A stretch of DNA of 64,000 nucleotides from Candidatus Epulonipiscium sp. (GTDB lineage: Bacteria; Bacillota_A; Clostridia; Lachnospirales; Cellulosilyticaceae), in the NCBI GenBank assembly GCA_012841565.1, contig DUUM01000173.1:1-64000 (forward strand). Direction: 5' to 3'. The notes beneath the pieces were generated by a model that saw only the letters and a program-made list of their open reading frames with translations, did not search any database and was not told the DNA's origin. A program made the translations under genes and the position numbers. Positions 1 to 9,412 of the stretch are shown one piece after another (within the stretch, counting starts at the first letter, position 1; each line of letters opens with the position of its first letter).

Positions 1-2
1 AA

Positions 3-314
3 AAACAAATAGAAAAACTAAAAGAAAAAGCGCCAAATATCAAGGTCTTAATCTACCCCATTAAAAACTATTTTTTTGGCGAATTTGTAAGTGTTACAGG
101 ATTACTTACAGGGCAAGATATAATAAAACAATTGAAAAATAAGCCATTAGGTGATACATTATTGTTATCTAATACCATGCTTAAGGATAGTGAGATTATT
201 TTACTAGATGATACAACAACCACAGATATAGCCATAGGGTTAGATATTCCTGTTACCATTGTAGACAATGATGGTGCGGCATTTATCAAATCTATATTGC
301 AAATAAAGGAGTAA
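3..314 (+). CDS. DUF512 (radical SAM-associated) protein, C-terminal part
   Basis: The frame is open from the window edge and ends in TAA just before der; about 103 C-terminal residues are visible. Typical features of the DUF512 tail can be read: an FFG segment followed by [10 protein letters not shown], then a leucine-rich stretch and a LLDD-type acidic turn. Members of this family carry an N-terminal PDZ-like domain and a radical SAM-like region, and in Clostridia they commonly sit directly upstream of der. Cellular function is not established. An internal TTG at 132 could mimic a start, but homology-like sequence continues upstream of it, so I read this as a gene truncated by the window. 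Confidence 0.8.
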   Translation, partial: KQIEKLKEKAPNIKVLIYPIKNYFFGEFVSVTGLLTGQDIIKQLKNKPLGDTLLLSNTMLKDSEIILLDDTTTTDIAIGLDIPVTIVDNDGAAFIKSILQIKE

Positions 315-318
315 TAGT

Positions 319-1647
319 ATGAGTAAACCAATAGTAGCCATTATAGGAAGGCCTAATGTAGGTAAGTCTTCATTATTTAATAGGCTGGCAGGAGATAAAA
401 TTTCAATTGTAGATGATAGACCTGGGGTAACTAGGGATCGAATTTATGCCGACGTAGAATGGTTAAATTATAACTTTACATTAATCGATACAGGCGGAAT
501 AGAACCAAAAACTGATGACTTTATATTACAACAAATGAGAAGGCAAGCTGAAATCGCCATTGATACAGCTCATGTTATTATCTTTTTAGTTGATTCTAAA
601 ACAGGTATTACAGATGCAGATGAGCAAGTAGCAGATATGCTGCGTAAGTCTCAAAAACCTATTATTTTAGTTGTTAACAAGATAGATGATATGAGAAGTC
701 AAATGGGTGGTATCTATGAATTTTATAATTTAGGACTTGGTGATCCTATTCCTATTTCAGCAGGGCAGTCACTTAACCTTGGTGATATGTTAGACGAGGT
801 TGTTAAGTTCTTTCCTAAGCCAAAAGAAGAAGAAGAAGATAATAGTGTTATTAAGGTTGCCCTTATTGGGAAACCTAATGTTGGGAAATCTTCTCTCATT
901 AATAAAATTTTAGGTGAGGATAGAGTAATCGTTAGTGATATAGCTGGAACCACTAGGGATGCAATTGATACTGATGTTACGATAGAAGGTCAAAAATATG
1001 TTTTAATTGACACAGCTGGCCTTCGTAAAAAAAGCAAAGTAAAAGAAAGTATTGAAAAATATAGTATTATACGGACAATTTCAGCTGTAGAAAGAGCGGA
1101 TATTGTTTTGATTATGGTAGATGCTAATGAGGGCATTACAGAGCAAGACACAAAAGTTGCAGGTATCGCCCATGAAGCTGGTAAGGGAGCCATTATTGTT
1201 GTCAATAAATGGGACCTTGTTGAGAAAGATAATAAGACAATGAATAGGCATCTAAAACAGATTGCTTCAGACCTTGCTTATATGGCTTATGCACCAAGAA
1301 TATTTATTTCAGCAGAAACAGGGCAAAGGGTTAATAATTTATTTGACATGATCAATACAGTTGCCAAAAACCAAACGACTCGAATTAGTACAGGTGTTAT
1401 TAATGATGTATTATATGAGGCTATGGCCATGAATCAACCACCAAGTGATAAGGGTAAAGGACTTAAAATTTTCTACGCGACTCAAGTTAGTATAAAACCA
1501 CCAACATTTATTTTGTTTATTAATGATAAAGAGCTTATGCACTTTTCGTACTTAAGATATATAGAAAATCAAATGAGAAATGCTTTTGGATTTGAGGGGA
1601 CTCCTATCCACTTTATTGTAAGAGAAAAGACAAGTGGGGATAGATAA
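319..1647 (+). CDS. der: Ribosome biogenesis GTPase Der (EngA)
   Basis: Two consecutive GTPase domains identify Der, which helps 50S subunit maturation. The first has GRPNVGKSS at residues 10-18, a DTGG switch and NKID; the second has GKPNVGKSS near residue 184, DTAG and NKWD. A KH-like domain fills roughly residues 350-440. Length (442 aa) is normal. AAGGAG lies 7 nt before the ATG. The TAA stop overlaps the ATG of plsY by one base, so the two are translationally coupled; der-plsY-gpsA is a common clostridial order. Confidence 0.97.
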   Translation: MSKPIVAIIGRPNVGKSSLFNRLAGDKISIVDDRPGVTRDRIYADVEWLNYNFTLIDTGGIEPKTDDFILQQMRRQAEIAIDTAHVIIFLVDSKTGITDADEQVADMLRKSQKPIILVVNKIDDMRSQMGGIYEFYNLGLGDPIPISAGQSLNLGDMLDEVVKFFPKPKEEEEDNSVIKVALIGKPNVGKSSLINKILGEDRVIVSDIAGTTRDAIDTDVTIEGQKYVLIDTAGLRKKSKVKESIEKYSIIRTISAVERADIVLIMVDANEGITEQDTKVAGIAHEAGKGAIIVVNKWDLVEKDNKTMNRHLKQIASDLAYMAYAPRIFISAETGQRVNNLFDMINTVAKNQTTRISTGVINDVLYEAMAMNQPPSDKGKGLKIFYATQVSIKPPTFILFINDKELMHFSYLRYIENQMRNAFGFEGTPIHFIVREKTSGDR

Positions 1648-2267
1648 TGCAAAGATTAATTATTTTAGGGATTGGATATTTATTTGGAAGTCTTCAAACA
1701 GCCATTATTATAGGCCGATTAAAAGGGTTAGATATTAGAAGTCATGGAAGCGGTAATGCGGGGGCGACCAATACCCTTAGAGTATTAGGGCTAAAATATG
1801 CGCTACTTGTGTTTGTTGGCGATATGCTAAAAGCCCTTATGGCCATTGTAATAGCTCGTTTGATATTTAATAATAATCCCCAGTTGCCAGACTTATTAAT
1901 AGCCGTTTATGCAGGATTTGGCGCAATTCTTGGACACAACTGGCCAGTATACTTTCAGTTTAAAGGCGGAAAAGGGATTGCCGTTTCTATGGCAACTCTA
2001 CTGATGATCGATTATCGTATAGGTGTTGTGGCCGCCATTCTTTTTCTTTCAACAATAGCCTTCACAAGATATGTCTCTTTAGGGTCTATCTTATTGACAC
2101 TATCAGCTCCTATTATGTTAACATTACTTCATAAAAATGATTTGGTTTTTTTTGAGGTAATCATCCTTATCACAATAATACCTGTATTGGCAATCTATCA
2201 ACACAGAGCAAATATTGGACGATTGTTTAAGGGCACAGAGTCTAAGTTAGGGCAAAAAACAAAGTAG
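1647..2267 (+). CDS. plsY: Acyl-phosphate:glycerol-3-phosphate acyltransferase PlsY
   Basis: Integral membrane enzyme that transfers an acyl group from acyl-phosphate to glycerol-3-phosphate, the first acylation in phospholipid synthesis. The 206-residue protein is hydrophobic, with about five to six membrane segments. It carries the family motifs SHGSGNAGATN near residues 32-42 and GHNWPVYFQFKGGKG near residues 92-106. It begins inside the der stop codon and is followed 12 nt later by gpsA, whose product makes the glycerol-3-phosphate substrate, so the operon couples substrate supply and use. Confidence 0.96.
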   Translation: MQRLIILGIGYLFGSLQTAIIIGRLKGLDIRSHGSGNAGATNTLRVLGLKYALLVFVGDMLKALMAIVIARLIFNNNPQLPDLLIAVYAGFGAILGHNWPVYFQFKGGKGIAVSMATLLMIDYRIGVVAAILFLSTIAFTRYVSLGSILLTLSAPIMLTLLHKNDLVFFEVIILITIIPVLAIYQHRANIGRLFKGTESKLGQKTK

Positions 2268-2279
2268 GGAGGAAACTTT

Positions 2280-3302
2280 ATGAGCAAAAAAATTTGCGTT
2301 ATGGGTGCTGGAAGCTGGGGACTTGCCCTAGCATTACTTTTAGATGACAATCATCATGAAGTAACCGTATGGTGCTATTCAAAAGAAGAAAAAGAAGCCA
2401 TAGAATTAGAAGGTGAAAACAAAAGATGTTTACCTGGGGTTCAGATTCCAAAAAGGATGAAATTTACCACAAGTGATGAGGATGCTATAAAGGATAAGGA
2501 TATTGTTGTTATTGCTATTCCATCTGAATTTATGCGTGAAAATATTCAGCAAATGGCTCCTTTTATAAAAGAGCATCAAATTATTGTTAATGTATCTAAG
2601 GGACTAGAATATAGTACATTATCTAGATTATCTGAAGTAATACAATCAGAACTTCCAAATAACCCAATTGTTGTATTATCTGGACCTAGTCATGCAGAAG
2701 AAGTATCAAGAAGATTACCAACAACGGTTACGGTTTCTTCTCAGTCTAAGCAGGCTGCACACGAGATACAAACCGTCTTTATGACCGATTATTTTAGGGT
2801 TTATACAAATCCAGATTTAATGGGTGTAGAGTTAGGGGCTGCTCTTAAGAATGTCATTGCATTTGCAGCAGGTGCCCTAGAAGGCATGGGCTATGGAGAT
2901 AATACTAAAGCTGCCTTGATGACACGTGGTCTTACAGAAATAACCAGGCTAGGGGTTGCCATGGGTGCTAATCAGCAGACATTTAGTGGCTTATCTGGTA
3001 TAGGCGATCTTATTGTTACATGCACAAGTCCTCACAGTCGTAATCGCTATGCAGGGGAGTTAATCGGCAAAGGATACAGCTTAGAAGAAGCCCTTGAAAA
3101 AGTTAATATGGTTGTTGAAGGCGTTCATACCGCAAAAGGTGCTTACCTTTTAAAAGAAAAATATAATGTTCAAATGCCAATTATTACGGCAGTATACAAA
3201 ACCTTGTTTGAAGGACTAACAGTCAAAGATGCCCTTCACAGCTTAATGGTAAGAGATAAAAAAGATGAACATTCCCAAGAAGATTTATTATGGCAAAAAT
3301 AA
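2280..3302 (+). CDS. gpsA: NAD(P)H-dependent glycerol-3-phosphate dehydrogenase
   Basis: Reduces dihydroxyacetone phosphate to sn-glycerol-3-phosphate for lipid synthesis. The Rossmann glycine motif GAGSWG is at residues 9-14. The catalytic lysine lies in LKNVIAFAAG, and the substrate-binding segment TRGLTEITRLG follows, as in the family. At 340 aa it is full length. AGGGAGG sits just upstream of the ATG. A strong terminator follows at 3312, marking the end of the der-plsY-gpsA transcript. Confidence 0.97.
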   Translation: MSKKICVMGAGSWGLALALLLDDNHHEVTVWCYSKEEKEAIELEGENKRCLPGVQIPKRMKFTTSDEDAIKDKDIVVIAIPSEFMRENIQQMAPFIKEHQIIVNVSKGLEYSTLSRLSEVIQSELPNNPIVVLSGPSHAEEVSRRLPTTVTVSSQSKQAAHEIQTVFMTDYFRVYTNPDLMGVELGAALKNVIAFAAGALEGMGYGDNTKAALMTRGLTEITRLGVAMGANQQTFSGLSGIGDLIVTCTSPHSRNRYAGELIGKGYSLEEALEKVNMVVEGVHTAKGAYLLKEKYNVQMPIITAVYKTLFEGLTVKDALHSLMVRDKKDEHSQEDLLWQK

Positions 3303-3311
3303 TTTTTAAAA

Positions 3312-3348
3312 AGAGAGACCGTAGTTTAAGACTATGGCCTCTCTTTTG
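3312..3348 (+). terminator. Rho-independent terminator after gpsA
   Basis: A 14-bp stem (3312-3325 with 3331-3344, one A/C mismatch and one G-T pair) with loop TTAAG is followed by a short T run. It separates the gpsA transcript from spoIVA. Confidence 0.85.
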
Positions 3349-3379
3349 TGTTAAATAGGAATATCTTACTAGATACAAC

Positions 3380-3404
3380 ATATATTTTAATGTACCCATA
3401 CATT
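3380..3404 (+). promoter_or_regulatory. Possible sigma-E promoter of spoIVA
   Basis: CATACATT at 3397-3404 matches the sigma-E -10 consensus CATACANT exactly. An ATA triplet at 3380-3382 could serve as the -35 core, with spacing slightly short of optimal. spoIVA is a known sigma-E gene in other spore formers; the assignment here is inference. Confidence 0.4.
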
Positions 3405-3466
3405 TTATAAAAACAAATGTTTTATAAGAACAATCATTTTATAAGAACAACAAGAAGGAGGAACGT

Positions 3467-4945
3467 ATGGAAAATTATGATGTATATAGGGATATTGCAG
3501 AGCGAACAAATGGTGATATTTACATAGGGGTAGTGGGCCCTGTTAGAAGTGGGAAGTCTACTTTTATTAAGCGTTTTATGGAAGAACTGGTCATTCCTAA
3601 TATTAACAAAGAACATAATAAGCAAAGAACCAAAGATGTGCTGCCACAAAGTGGAGACGGAAAGATGATCACAACCACAGAACCAAAATTTATTCCCAAT
3701 GAAGCAGTTCCTATTGCTATAGGAGGAGATTTTGAAGTTAAGGTCAGAATGATTGATTGCGTGGGGTATATGATTCCAGATACGGATGGGCATATGTATA
3801 ACGAAACGCCCCGTATGGTAAAAACCCCTTGGTTTGATGAAGAAATTCCTTTTGCACAAGCTGCAGAAATAGGAACGACAAAGGTTATTACAGATCATTC
3901 TACCATAGGGATTGTCATCACAACAGATGGAAGTGTTACGAGTTTTGAAAGAGCGGACTATGAAGAGGCTGAGCAAAGAGTCGTAGCAGAGCTTAAGGAA
4001 CTGGGAAAACCTTTTATCGTTGTTTATAATACAAATCGTCCTTATGATGGGCATAGTATTGAAGCGACTAAAGAGCTGTCAGAGCGTTATAACGTCCCCG
4101 TTGTTCCTATGAATGTAGCCCAAATCAAAATTGATGATATACATGCTCTCTTAGAAAAAGTACTATATGAATTTCCTCTTAATGAAATGCAATTTGCATT
4201 TCCAAGGTGGATTGAGACATTAGAGCACGATCATTGGCTTAATAAAAAGTTGATTGACAAAGTAAAAGAAGTGGTCTATCCCCTTGAAAATATCAGGCAA
4301 GTGAAAGAATCTCTTAATGGTTTTAAAGATTCCGAGATTATTAAAAATGTTTTTTTAGAAAAAATACAACTAGGCGAGGGAATTGTAAAAATTGATATTA
4401 CTACCACAGACGATCTATTTTATCGAATCCTTTCTGAAACAACAGGAATGGAAATTAGCGGAGATCATGAACTGATTAAACTGATTAAACAGCTAGCAGA
4501 TACAAAAAATGAGTATGATAAAGTGGCCTATGCCCTCCATGAGGTTAGACAGAAGGGGTATGGTGTTGTTACACCTGTATTTGAAGAACTTATACTAGAA
4601 GAGCCTACCATGGTAAAGCATGGCAATAAGTATGCTGTTAAACTAAGAGCTAGTGCCCCAAGTTACCATATTATTAAAGCCAATATCCAAACAGATATTT
4701 CTCCTATTGTAGGAACCGAAGCACAAAGTCAAGAACTCGTTGATTATCTAACAAAAGAGTTTGCTATTGATCCTAAGAAGGTTTGGGAATCTAATATTTT
4801 TGGCAAGTCTCTTCACGAACTCGTAAATGAAGGTTTGCAAAATAAGCTTTATCACATGCCTATAGATGCCCAGGGAAAACTACAAGAAACGTTGCAAAAA
4901 ATTATTAATGAAGGTAGTGGAGGTCTTATCTGTATTATTTTATAA
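3467..4945 (+). CDS. spoIVA: Stage IV sporulation protein A (coat morphogenetic ATPase)
   Basis: SpoIVA polymerises on the forespore outer membrane using ATP hydrolysis and forms the base layer of the spore coat. The 492-residue product starts MENYDVYRDIAERT and has a Walker A motif GPVRSGKS near residues 24-31, both diagnostic; length matches the family. A DCVGY segment corresponds to the Walker B/switch area. AAGGAGG lies 8 nt before the ATG. The gene is monocistronic between two terminators. Its presence indicates a spore-forming organism. Confidence 0.98.
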   Translation: MENYDVYRDIAERTNGDIYIGVVGPVRSGKSTFIKRFMEELVIPNINKEHNKQRTKDVLPQSGDGKMITTTEPKFIPNEAVPIAIGGDFEVKVRMIDCVGYMIPDTDGHMYNETPRMVKTPWFDEEIPFAQAAEIGTTKVITDHSTIGIVITTDGSVTSFERADYEEAEQRVVAELKELGKPFIVVYNTNRPYDGHSIEATKELSERYNVPVVPMNVAQIKIDDIHALLEKVLYEFPLNEMQFAFPRWIETLEHDHWLNKKLIDKVKEVVYPLENIRQVKESLNGFKDSEIIKNVFLEKIQLGEGIVKIDITTTDDLFYRILSETTGMEISGDHELIKLIKQLADTKNEYDKVAYALHEVRQKGYGVVTPVFEELILEEPTMVKHGNKYAVKLRASAPSYHIIKANIQTDISPIVGTEAQSQELVDYLTKEFAIDPKKVWESNIFGKSLHELVNEGLQNKLYHMPIDAQGKLQETLQKIINEGSGGLICIIL

Positions 4946-4961
4946 GTTAAATAGAGTGAAA

Positions 4962-5003
4962 ACAAGATACAATCTCTTATGAAAGATTGTATCTTGTTTT
5001 TTT
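4962..5003 (+). terminator. Rho-independent terminator after spoIVA
   Basis: Perfect 14-bp stem (4962-4975 with 4984-4997), 8-nt loop, followed by a run of T. Confidence 0.92.
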
Positions 5004-5099
5004 ACACCAAATACTTGCCTTATAGCGTAATACATTATATCATATAGAGTAATGAGATTCTAATCTACAATCAGAAAAGTGAAAATGGAAGTGGTTATT

Positions 5100-6851
5100 A
5101 TGAGAAATAACTATAAAAAAAGTAAAAAGGTAAAAAAACAAAAACTGCGCGCGAGTCTGCCAAAGCCTAAGCACAGGCAAACTCAATATAATTATAACGA
5201 CTACAACGATGCTATCTATTATAATACAACAAACACACCTTTAACAGAACAAACACAACAGGTGCGAATGGGTTTAGATAGATCTGGTTCAAATAGACCT
5301 GCTCAGGGAAGAACAACTCCTGTAAAAACAGCTTCGAAAAGAACAACTACAAGAAAAGCTAAAAAAAGAAAAACTAAATTTTTTATAAGCCGAATTATAT
5401 TTTTAATTGGGTTTATCATAGGCGTCATATACTTAATCAGCATTGTTATAGACACAACACAAAAACCCGTTATTTCATATCAAATGGTACAAAGGGGAAT
5501 CATCGATAATAGTGATGTCTTTGATGGTTTAATTGTAAGAAATGAAAAAGTCATTCCAAACACTAAAGAAGGTAATATGTATTTACTTGCAGCAGAAGGG
5601 GATAAAGTTAAAAAAAATGGCCAGGTATACCAAATTCTTGACTCTGCAGATGCCACAATGCTAGAAGAAAGCATGCAAAACGTTGAATCTGATATAGAGA
5701 AAATGCAGGCTAAAAGGCAAGAAGTGTCCTATTATCAAAATGAAATCCAAGCAATCAACAATACAATTAATAATAATATTGAAATATATTATATGCAAGC
5801 AGAACCTGGAAAATTAGAATACACACATGAGCTAAAAAAGCAGTTAGAATATGAAATTGTCAAACGTAAGAATGTTCATATGAAAGATAGCACTGTTGCC
5901 CTAAATGAATTAAAAGATCAAAAACAGGACTTATCAACTCAATTAAGAAGTAATGAGACTATCTACAGAACATTAGAGTCTGGGATTATCTCTTATTATA
6001 CAGATGGTTTTGAAGAGAGATTTACCTTAGACAAATTAGAAGGCATTACAGAAAAAGATATTAAACAAAAGTATACCAATATAAGTACCACTGCCAATCA
6101 AATCCTAGGCGCAAATGAGCCTGCCTATAGAATTATTAGGGATAATGATTGGAAACTTGTTTGTTTTATGCCTGAATCATGGGCAGAAAAGTTTCCAGTA
6201 GGAAAAAAACATGAATTTGTGCTGATTGAAGATAGCAATGTTGAATTCACCTTAAAAGTAGAAGAAAATATCCCTGAAGGCAAACGACATAAAATTATTT
6301 TTTCTTCAAATGAGCAGTTAGATTTAATTGCCAGTACAAGGACTTTATCATTTAAATCCTTACAATATATGTATGAGGGTTTAAAAATACCAACAAGTGC
6401 TATTACTGAACGTAACCTTATTAAGATACCATCGGATTATATTATTTCATCGGAAGATGGTAAAGGGATTATGAAATCTTTAGGCCCTACGGGTGAGAGT
6501 ATGTTCCTAGGACTTAATGTCCAATATGAAGATGGGGATGGGTTTGCCTATATACTCCAAAATATTGGTGAAAAAGAAGGGTTAAAACTAGGGGATACCA
6601 TCATTCATCCGACGCAGACTACGAGTACTTACTTGGTATCAGAAGTATCAACGGTAAAAGGTATTTACGTTGTTAATGGTCGTATTACCAAGTTTAAATC
6701 AATTGAAACGATTGCCCAAAATGATGACTATCTTATTGTAAAATCCAATGCTACAAATGGACTTAAGCAGTTTGATCAAATTGTTACAAATCCAAAAAAC
6801 ATTCAAGAAGAGCAATTGCTCAGAAATATGGATGTAAAAAACATTAAATAA
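5100..6851 (+). CDS. HlyD-like membrane-anchored protein of the division cluster
   Basis: About 583 aa. The first ~95 residues are very basic and Gln/Asn-rich, followed by one membrane segment (near residues 96-118 from this start). Then comes a membrane-fusion-like body: a lipoyl-type half motif (LLAAEGDKVKKNGQVYQIL), a coiled-coil stretch rich in Glu, Lys and Gln, and beta-rich C-terminal domains. It resembles clostridial HlyD-type efflux adaptors, but no ABC or RND pump gene is near. It lies directly upstream of yggS-sepF-ylmH-divIVA. I prefer the ATG at 5100, which has GGAAGTGG before it, over the in-frame GTG at 5079. Function unknown. Confidence 0.75.
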   Translation: MRNNYKKSKKVKKQKLRASLPKPKHRQTQYNYNDYNDAIYYNTTNTPLTEQTQQVRMGLDRSGSNRPAQGRTTPVKTASKRTTTRKAKKRKTKFFISRIIFLIGFIIGVIYLISIVIDTTQKPVISYQMVQRGIIDNSDVFDGLIVRNEKVIPNTKEGNMYLLAAEGDKVKKNGQVYQILDSADATMLEESMQNVESDIEKMQAKRQEVSYYQNEIQAINNTINNNIEIYYMQAEPGKLEYTHELKKQLEYEIVKRKNVHMKDSTVALNELKDQKQDLSTQLRSNETIYRTLESGIISYYTDGFEERFTLDKLEGITEKDIKQKYTNISTTANQILGANEPAYRIIRDNDWKLVCFMPESWAEKFPVGKKHEFVLIEDSNVEFTLKVEENIPEGKRHKIIFSSNEQLDLIASTRTLSFKSLQYMYEGLKIPTSAITERNLIKIPSDYIISSEDGKGIMKSLGPTGESMFLGLNVQYEDGDGFAYILQNIGEKEGLKLGDTIIHPTQTTSTYLVSEVSTVKGIYVVNGRITKFKSIETIAQNDDYLIVKSNATNGLKQFDQIVTNPKNIQEEQLLRNMDVKNIK

Positions 6852-6876
6852 ACTTAATAACTAAGGATGTGAAAGA

Positions 6877-7584
6877 ATGATTAATCATTCTATAGAAACA
6901 ATAAAGGAAGAAATTAAAAAAGCTGCAATATCATCTGGTCGAAATCCAGAAGAGGTTATGCTCATAGCTGTTACAAAAACCAGAACTACAGATGAGATGA
7001 AAACAGTAGAGGAATTAGGTCTTATCAATTTTGGTGAAAATAGGGTGCAGGAACTTGAAAAAAAATATCATGCATTTGGGGACCATATTAACTGGCATAT
7101 AATAGGCCATCTCCAACGTAATAAAGTTAAATATATTATCCATAAGGTTAAACTTATTCACTCTGTGGATAGTTTAAAACTTGCGACGGCTATTGATACA
7201 GAGGCTGCCAAAGAAAATAAGATTATTCATATATTATTACAAGTGAATATTGCAAATGAAGATACCAAATTCGGTTTAACGGTTGCAGAAGTAATCCCTT
7301 TACTAAAGGAAATAGCCTTACTTAAAAATATAAAGGTTCAGGGACTTATGACCATAGCCCCCTATACTGAAGATCCAGAAGAAAATAGGAAGTACTTCAG
7401 GGGGCTTAAAAATTTATCAGTTGACATTAATAGTCAAAAAATAGATAATATATATATAAAAGAATTATCTATGGGCATGACAAATGATTATATTGTTGCC
7501 GTTGAAGAAGGTTCTACCATGATTCGAGTGGGAACTGGTATATTTGGGAACAGGGATTACAATAGAAATAAGGAGGTATTATAA
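6877..7584 (+). CDS. yggS: Pyridoxal-phosphate homeostasis protein YggS/YlmE
   Basis: Small single-domain PLP-binding TIM-barrel protein that keeps free pyridoxal phosphate balanced. The PLP lysine is in LIAVTKT (about residue 35). NFGENRVQEL and WHIIGHLQRNK are family hallmarks, and the C-terminal phosphate-binding SMGMTNDY and IRVGTGIFG are present. The 235 aa length is typical. Gram-positive genomes place it beside sepF, as here: the TAA stop is immediately followed by the sepF ATG, so the two are coupled. Confidence 0.96.
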   Translation: MINHSIETIKEEIKKAAISSGRNPEEVMLIAVTKTRTTDEMKTVEELGLINFGENRVQELEKKYHAFGDHINWHIIGHLQRNKVKYIIHKVKLIHSVDSLKLATAIDTEAAKENKIIHILLQVNIANEDTKFGLTVAEVIPLLKEIALLKNIKVQGLMTIAPYTEDPEENRKYFRGLKNLSVDINSQKIDNIYIKELSMGMTNDYIVAVEEGSTMIRVGTGIFGNRDYNRNKEVL

Positions 7585-8037
7585 ATGAGCGGTGTTTTTA
7601 ATAAGATGAGAGACTTTTTTATGGGATACGAAGAGGATTATGAAGAAGACTATGAAACAGAAGAAGAAAACACGGTAGACATAGAGCCAGCGCCTACCGA
7701 AAGAAGACGTGGCGCATCTAATTTTTCACAACCTAAAGTAGTCAATATCCACAAAAATGCTAAAATGGATATTATGAATTTTAAAATGGTAAAATATGAA
7801 GTTACAGGCGAAATTTGTAGCTACATAAAAATGAGAAAACCTGTGGTTGTTAATATGCAAAGATTAGAAAAAGAAGCTGCCCAACGTGCTCTTGACTATT
7901 TAACAGGCGCAACTTATGCCCTTGATGGCAGTGTAGAAAAAATTGCAGACAATATTTTTATTTTTTCACCTGAGCATATTAATATTTCTACTATTTCTGA
8001 AGAAGTAAAACAAAAAAGTAGTTTCGTTTTCCAATAG
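7585..8037 (+). CDS. sepF: Cell division protein SepF
   Basis: SepF bundles FtsZ filaments and tethers them to the membrane. The 150-residue protein has an N-terminal amphipathic segment (MSGVFNKMRDFFMGY), an acidic linker, and the conserved C-terminal domain with the VVVNMQRLEKEAAQRALDYLTG core and a YALDGSVEKIADNIFIFSP tail. AGGAGG precedes the ATG, overlapping the end of yggS. Location in the yggS-sepF-ylmH-divIVA cluster agrees with the assignment. Confidence 0.96.
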   Translation: MSGVFNKMRDFFMGYEEDYEEDYETEEENTVDIEPAPTERRRGASNFSQPKVVNIHKNAKMDIMNFKMVKYEVTGEICSYIKMRKPVVVNMQRLEKEAAQRALDYLTGATYALDGSVEKIADNIFIFSPEHINISTISEEVKQKSSFVFQ

Positions 8038-8044
8038 GAGATAT

Positions 8045-8842
8045 ATGGATACAAAAAAAATAGAAAATATCATACAATCCATTAGTGACCCTATTGAAAA
8101 ATCATTACTAAAAAGAATTTTGGACTTGGTTTATAGGGCTCAAAAAACATACAGCGTAACCTATACAGATTTTGTTGATCCGTTTTTACTCGGTAAAATC
8201 AAATCGTACAGACTTGATTTGTTAGGTATTAATCTTTTAAGTTATGGTGGTCTGCCAGCAAGCGAAAGACAGATTATAGGACTTGCCCATGATGAAATAG
8301 ATATTGAAGAAGATGAATTTCCTATAGGTTATTTAAAGATTTCTGTAAAAACAGGTATTGGAAAACCCCTATCTCATAGAGATTATTTAGGTGCAATCAT
8401 GGGCCTAGGAATTGAAAGGGAAAAAATAGGCGACCTGTTAATACAAGGAAACGAAGCCTTTGTAATGACTCATGGTGATATACTAGATTATGTGTTACAT
8501 TCATTAGATGGGGTATCCCGTTATGGGAAAGTTACTTGTAGCACGGTCCTTAAAGAAGACATCCCTCATTTTGAACCAGAATACAAAAGTATTAATAGTA
8601 CGGTTTTATCTGCAAGGGCGGACGCTATTATTGCAACTGGCTTTGAAATTTCAAGGTCTACAGTGGTAAAGCTGATTATGTCAGGACGAGCAATGTGTAA
8701 CGGGGTAATCATAACACAATCAACAGCCATCAATGAAGGTGATACTTGCACACTCAGGGGACATGGTAAAATTAAAATTAACGAAATAGGATCTATGACT
8801 AAAAAAGGTAGAACCAGAGTAACTATTCATCGCTATATTTGA
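8045..8842 (+). CDS. ylmH: YlmH-type S4 domain RNA-binding protein
   Basis: 265 aa. The N-terminal two thirds match the YlmH body (GGLPASERQIIGL, ending in GDIL); the C-terminal third is an S4 RNA-binding domain (EISRSTVVKLIMSGRAMCNGVII). Homologues act in ribosome rescue of stalled nascent chains and are encoded in the division cluster of Firmicutes. AGGAG lies 5 nt before the ATG and 7 nt separate it from sepF. The C-terminus is basic. Confidence 0.93.
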   Translation: MDTKKIENIIQSISDPIEKSLLKRILDLVYRAQKTYSVTYTDFVDPFLLGKIKSYRLDLLGINLLSYGGLPASERQIIGLAHDEIDIEEDEFPIGYLKISVKTGIGKPLSHRDYLGAIMGLGIEREKIGDLLIQGNEAFVMTHGDILDYVLHSLDGVSRYGKVTCSTVLKEDIPHFEPEYKSINSTVLSARADAIIATGFEISRSTVVKLIMSGRAMCNGVIITQSTAINEGDTCTLRGHGKIKINEIGSMTKKGRTRVTIHRYI

Positions 8843-8857
8843 AGGGGGTGCAACATC

Positions 8858-9412
8858 ATGACACCAGTAGATATTGAAATGAAAGAATTTAAAAAGGCTA
8901 GGTTTGGGGGATATAATGCAGATGATGTCAATGAATTCTTAGATGAAGTCATTAGAGCGTTTGAAGAAGAACAACGAGAGAACATTGCTTTAAAACAAAA
9001 AATAACTAGTTTAAATGAAAACTTAGACTACTATAAAACCATGGAGACAACCCTTCAAAACACAATGATTTTAGCTGAAAAAACCTCCCAAGAGACAAGA
9101 ATGCTTGCAGAAGAAAAGGCAGAGCAACTTATTCTAGAAGGTACTTTTAAATCTGATCAAATCGTAGAAAAAGCAAGACAAGACGTCTATACTATTAAGC
9201 AAAGTATCGATGATCTTCAACACCAGTACAATTCTGCAAAGATCCAGATAAAGCAAATGTTACAAACACAATTAGAAATATTAGACACACAAACTATTTC
9301 TGTTGAAGTGTTTAACACAATTCCTGAAGAGACAACAGAAAAAATGGAACTCATAGAAGAAGATTATTATACAAAAGAATACCAAATTATAAATGAAGAG
9401 GATGCAATATAA
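8858..9412 (+). CDS. divIVA: DivIVA domain cell-division/polarity protein
   Basis: 184 aa. It begins with the DivIVA signature (TPVDIEMKEFKKARFGGYNADDVNEFLDEV), which binds curved membrane, then continues as a long coiled coil and an acidic variable tail. It recruits division and polarity proteins in Firmicutes. GAAGGGGGTG precedes the ATG. The stop codon overlaps the aroB ATG (ATAATG), so aroB is translationally coupled to it. Confidence 0.95.
   Translation: MTPVDIEMKEFKKARFGGYNADDVNEFLDEVIRAFEEEQRENIALKQKITSLNENLDYYKTMETTLQNTMILAEKTSQETRMLAEEKAEQLILEGTFKSDQIVEKARQDVYTIKQSIDDLQHQYNSAKIQIKQMLQTQLEILDTQTISVEVFNTIPEETTEKMELIEEDYYTKEYQIINEEDAI

Noticed and set aside
3434..4054. Long open frame on the minus strand, 206 codons
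   Set aside because: It lies wholly opposite spoIVA, has no ribosome binding site, and its Cys/His/Ile-rich composition is typical of an antisense shadow.
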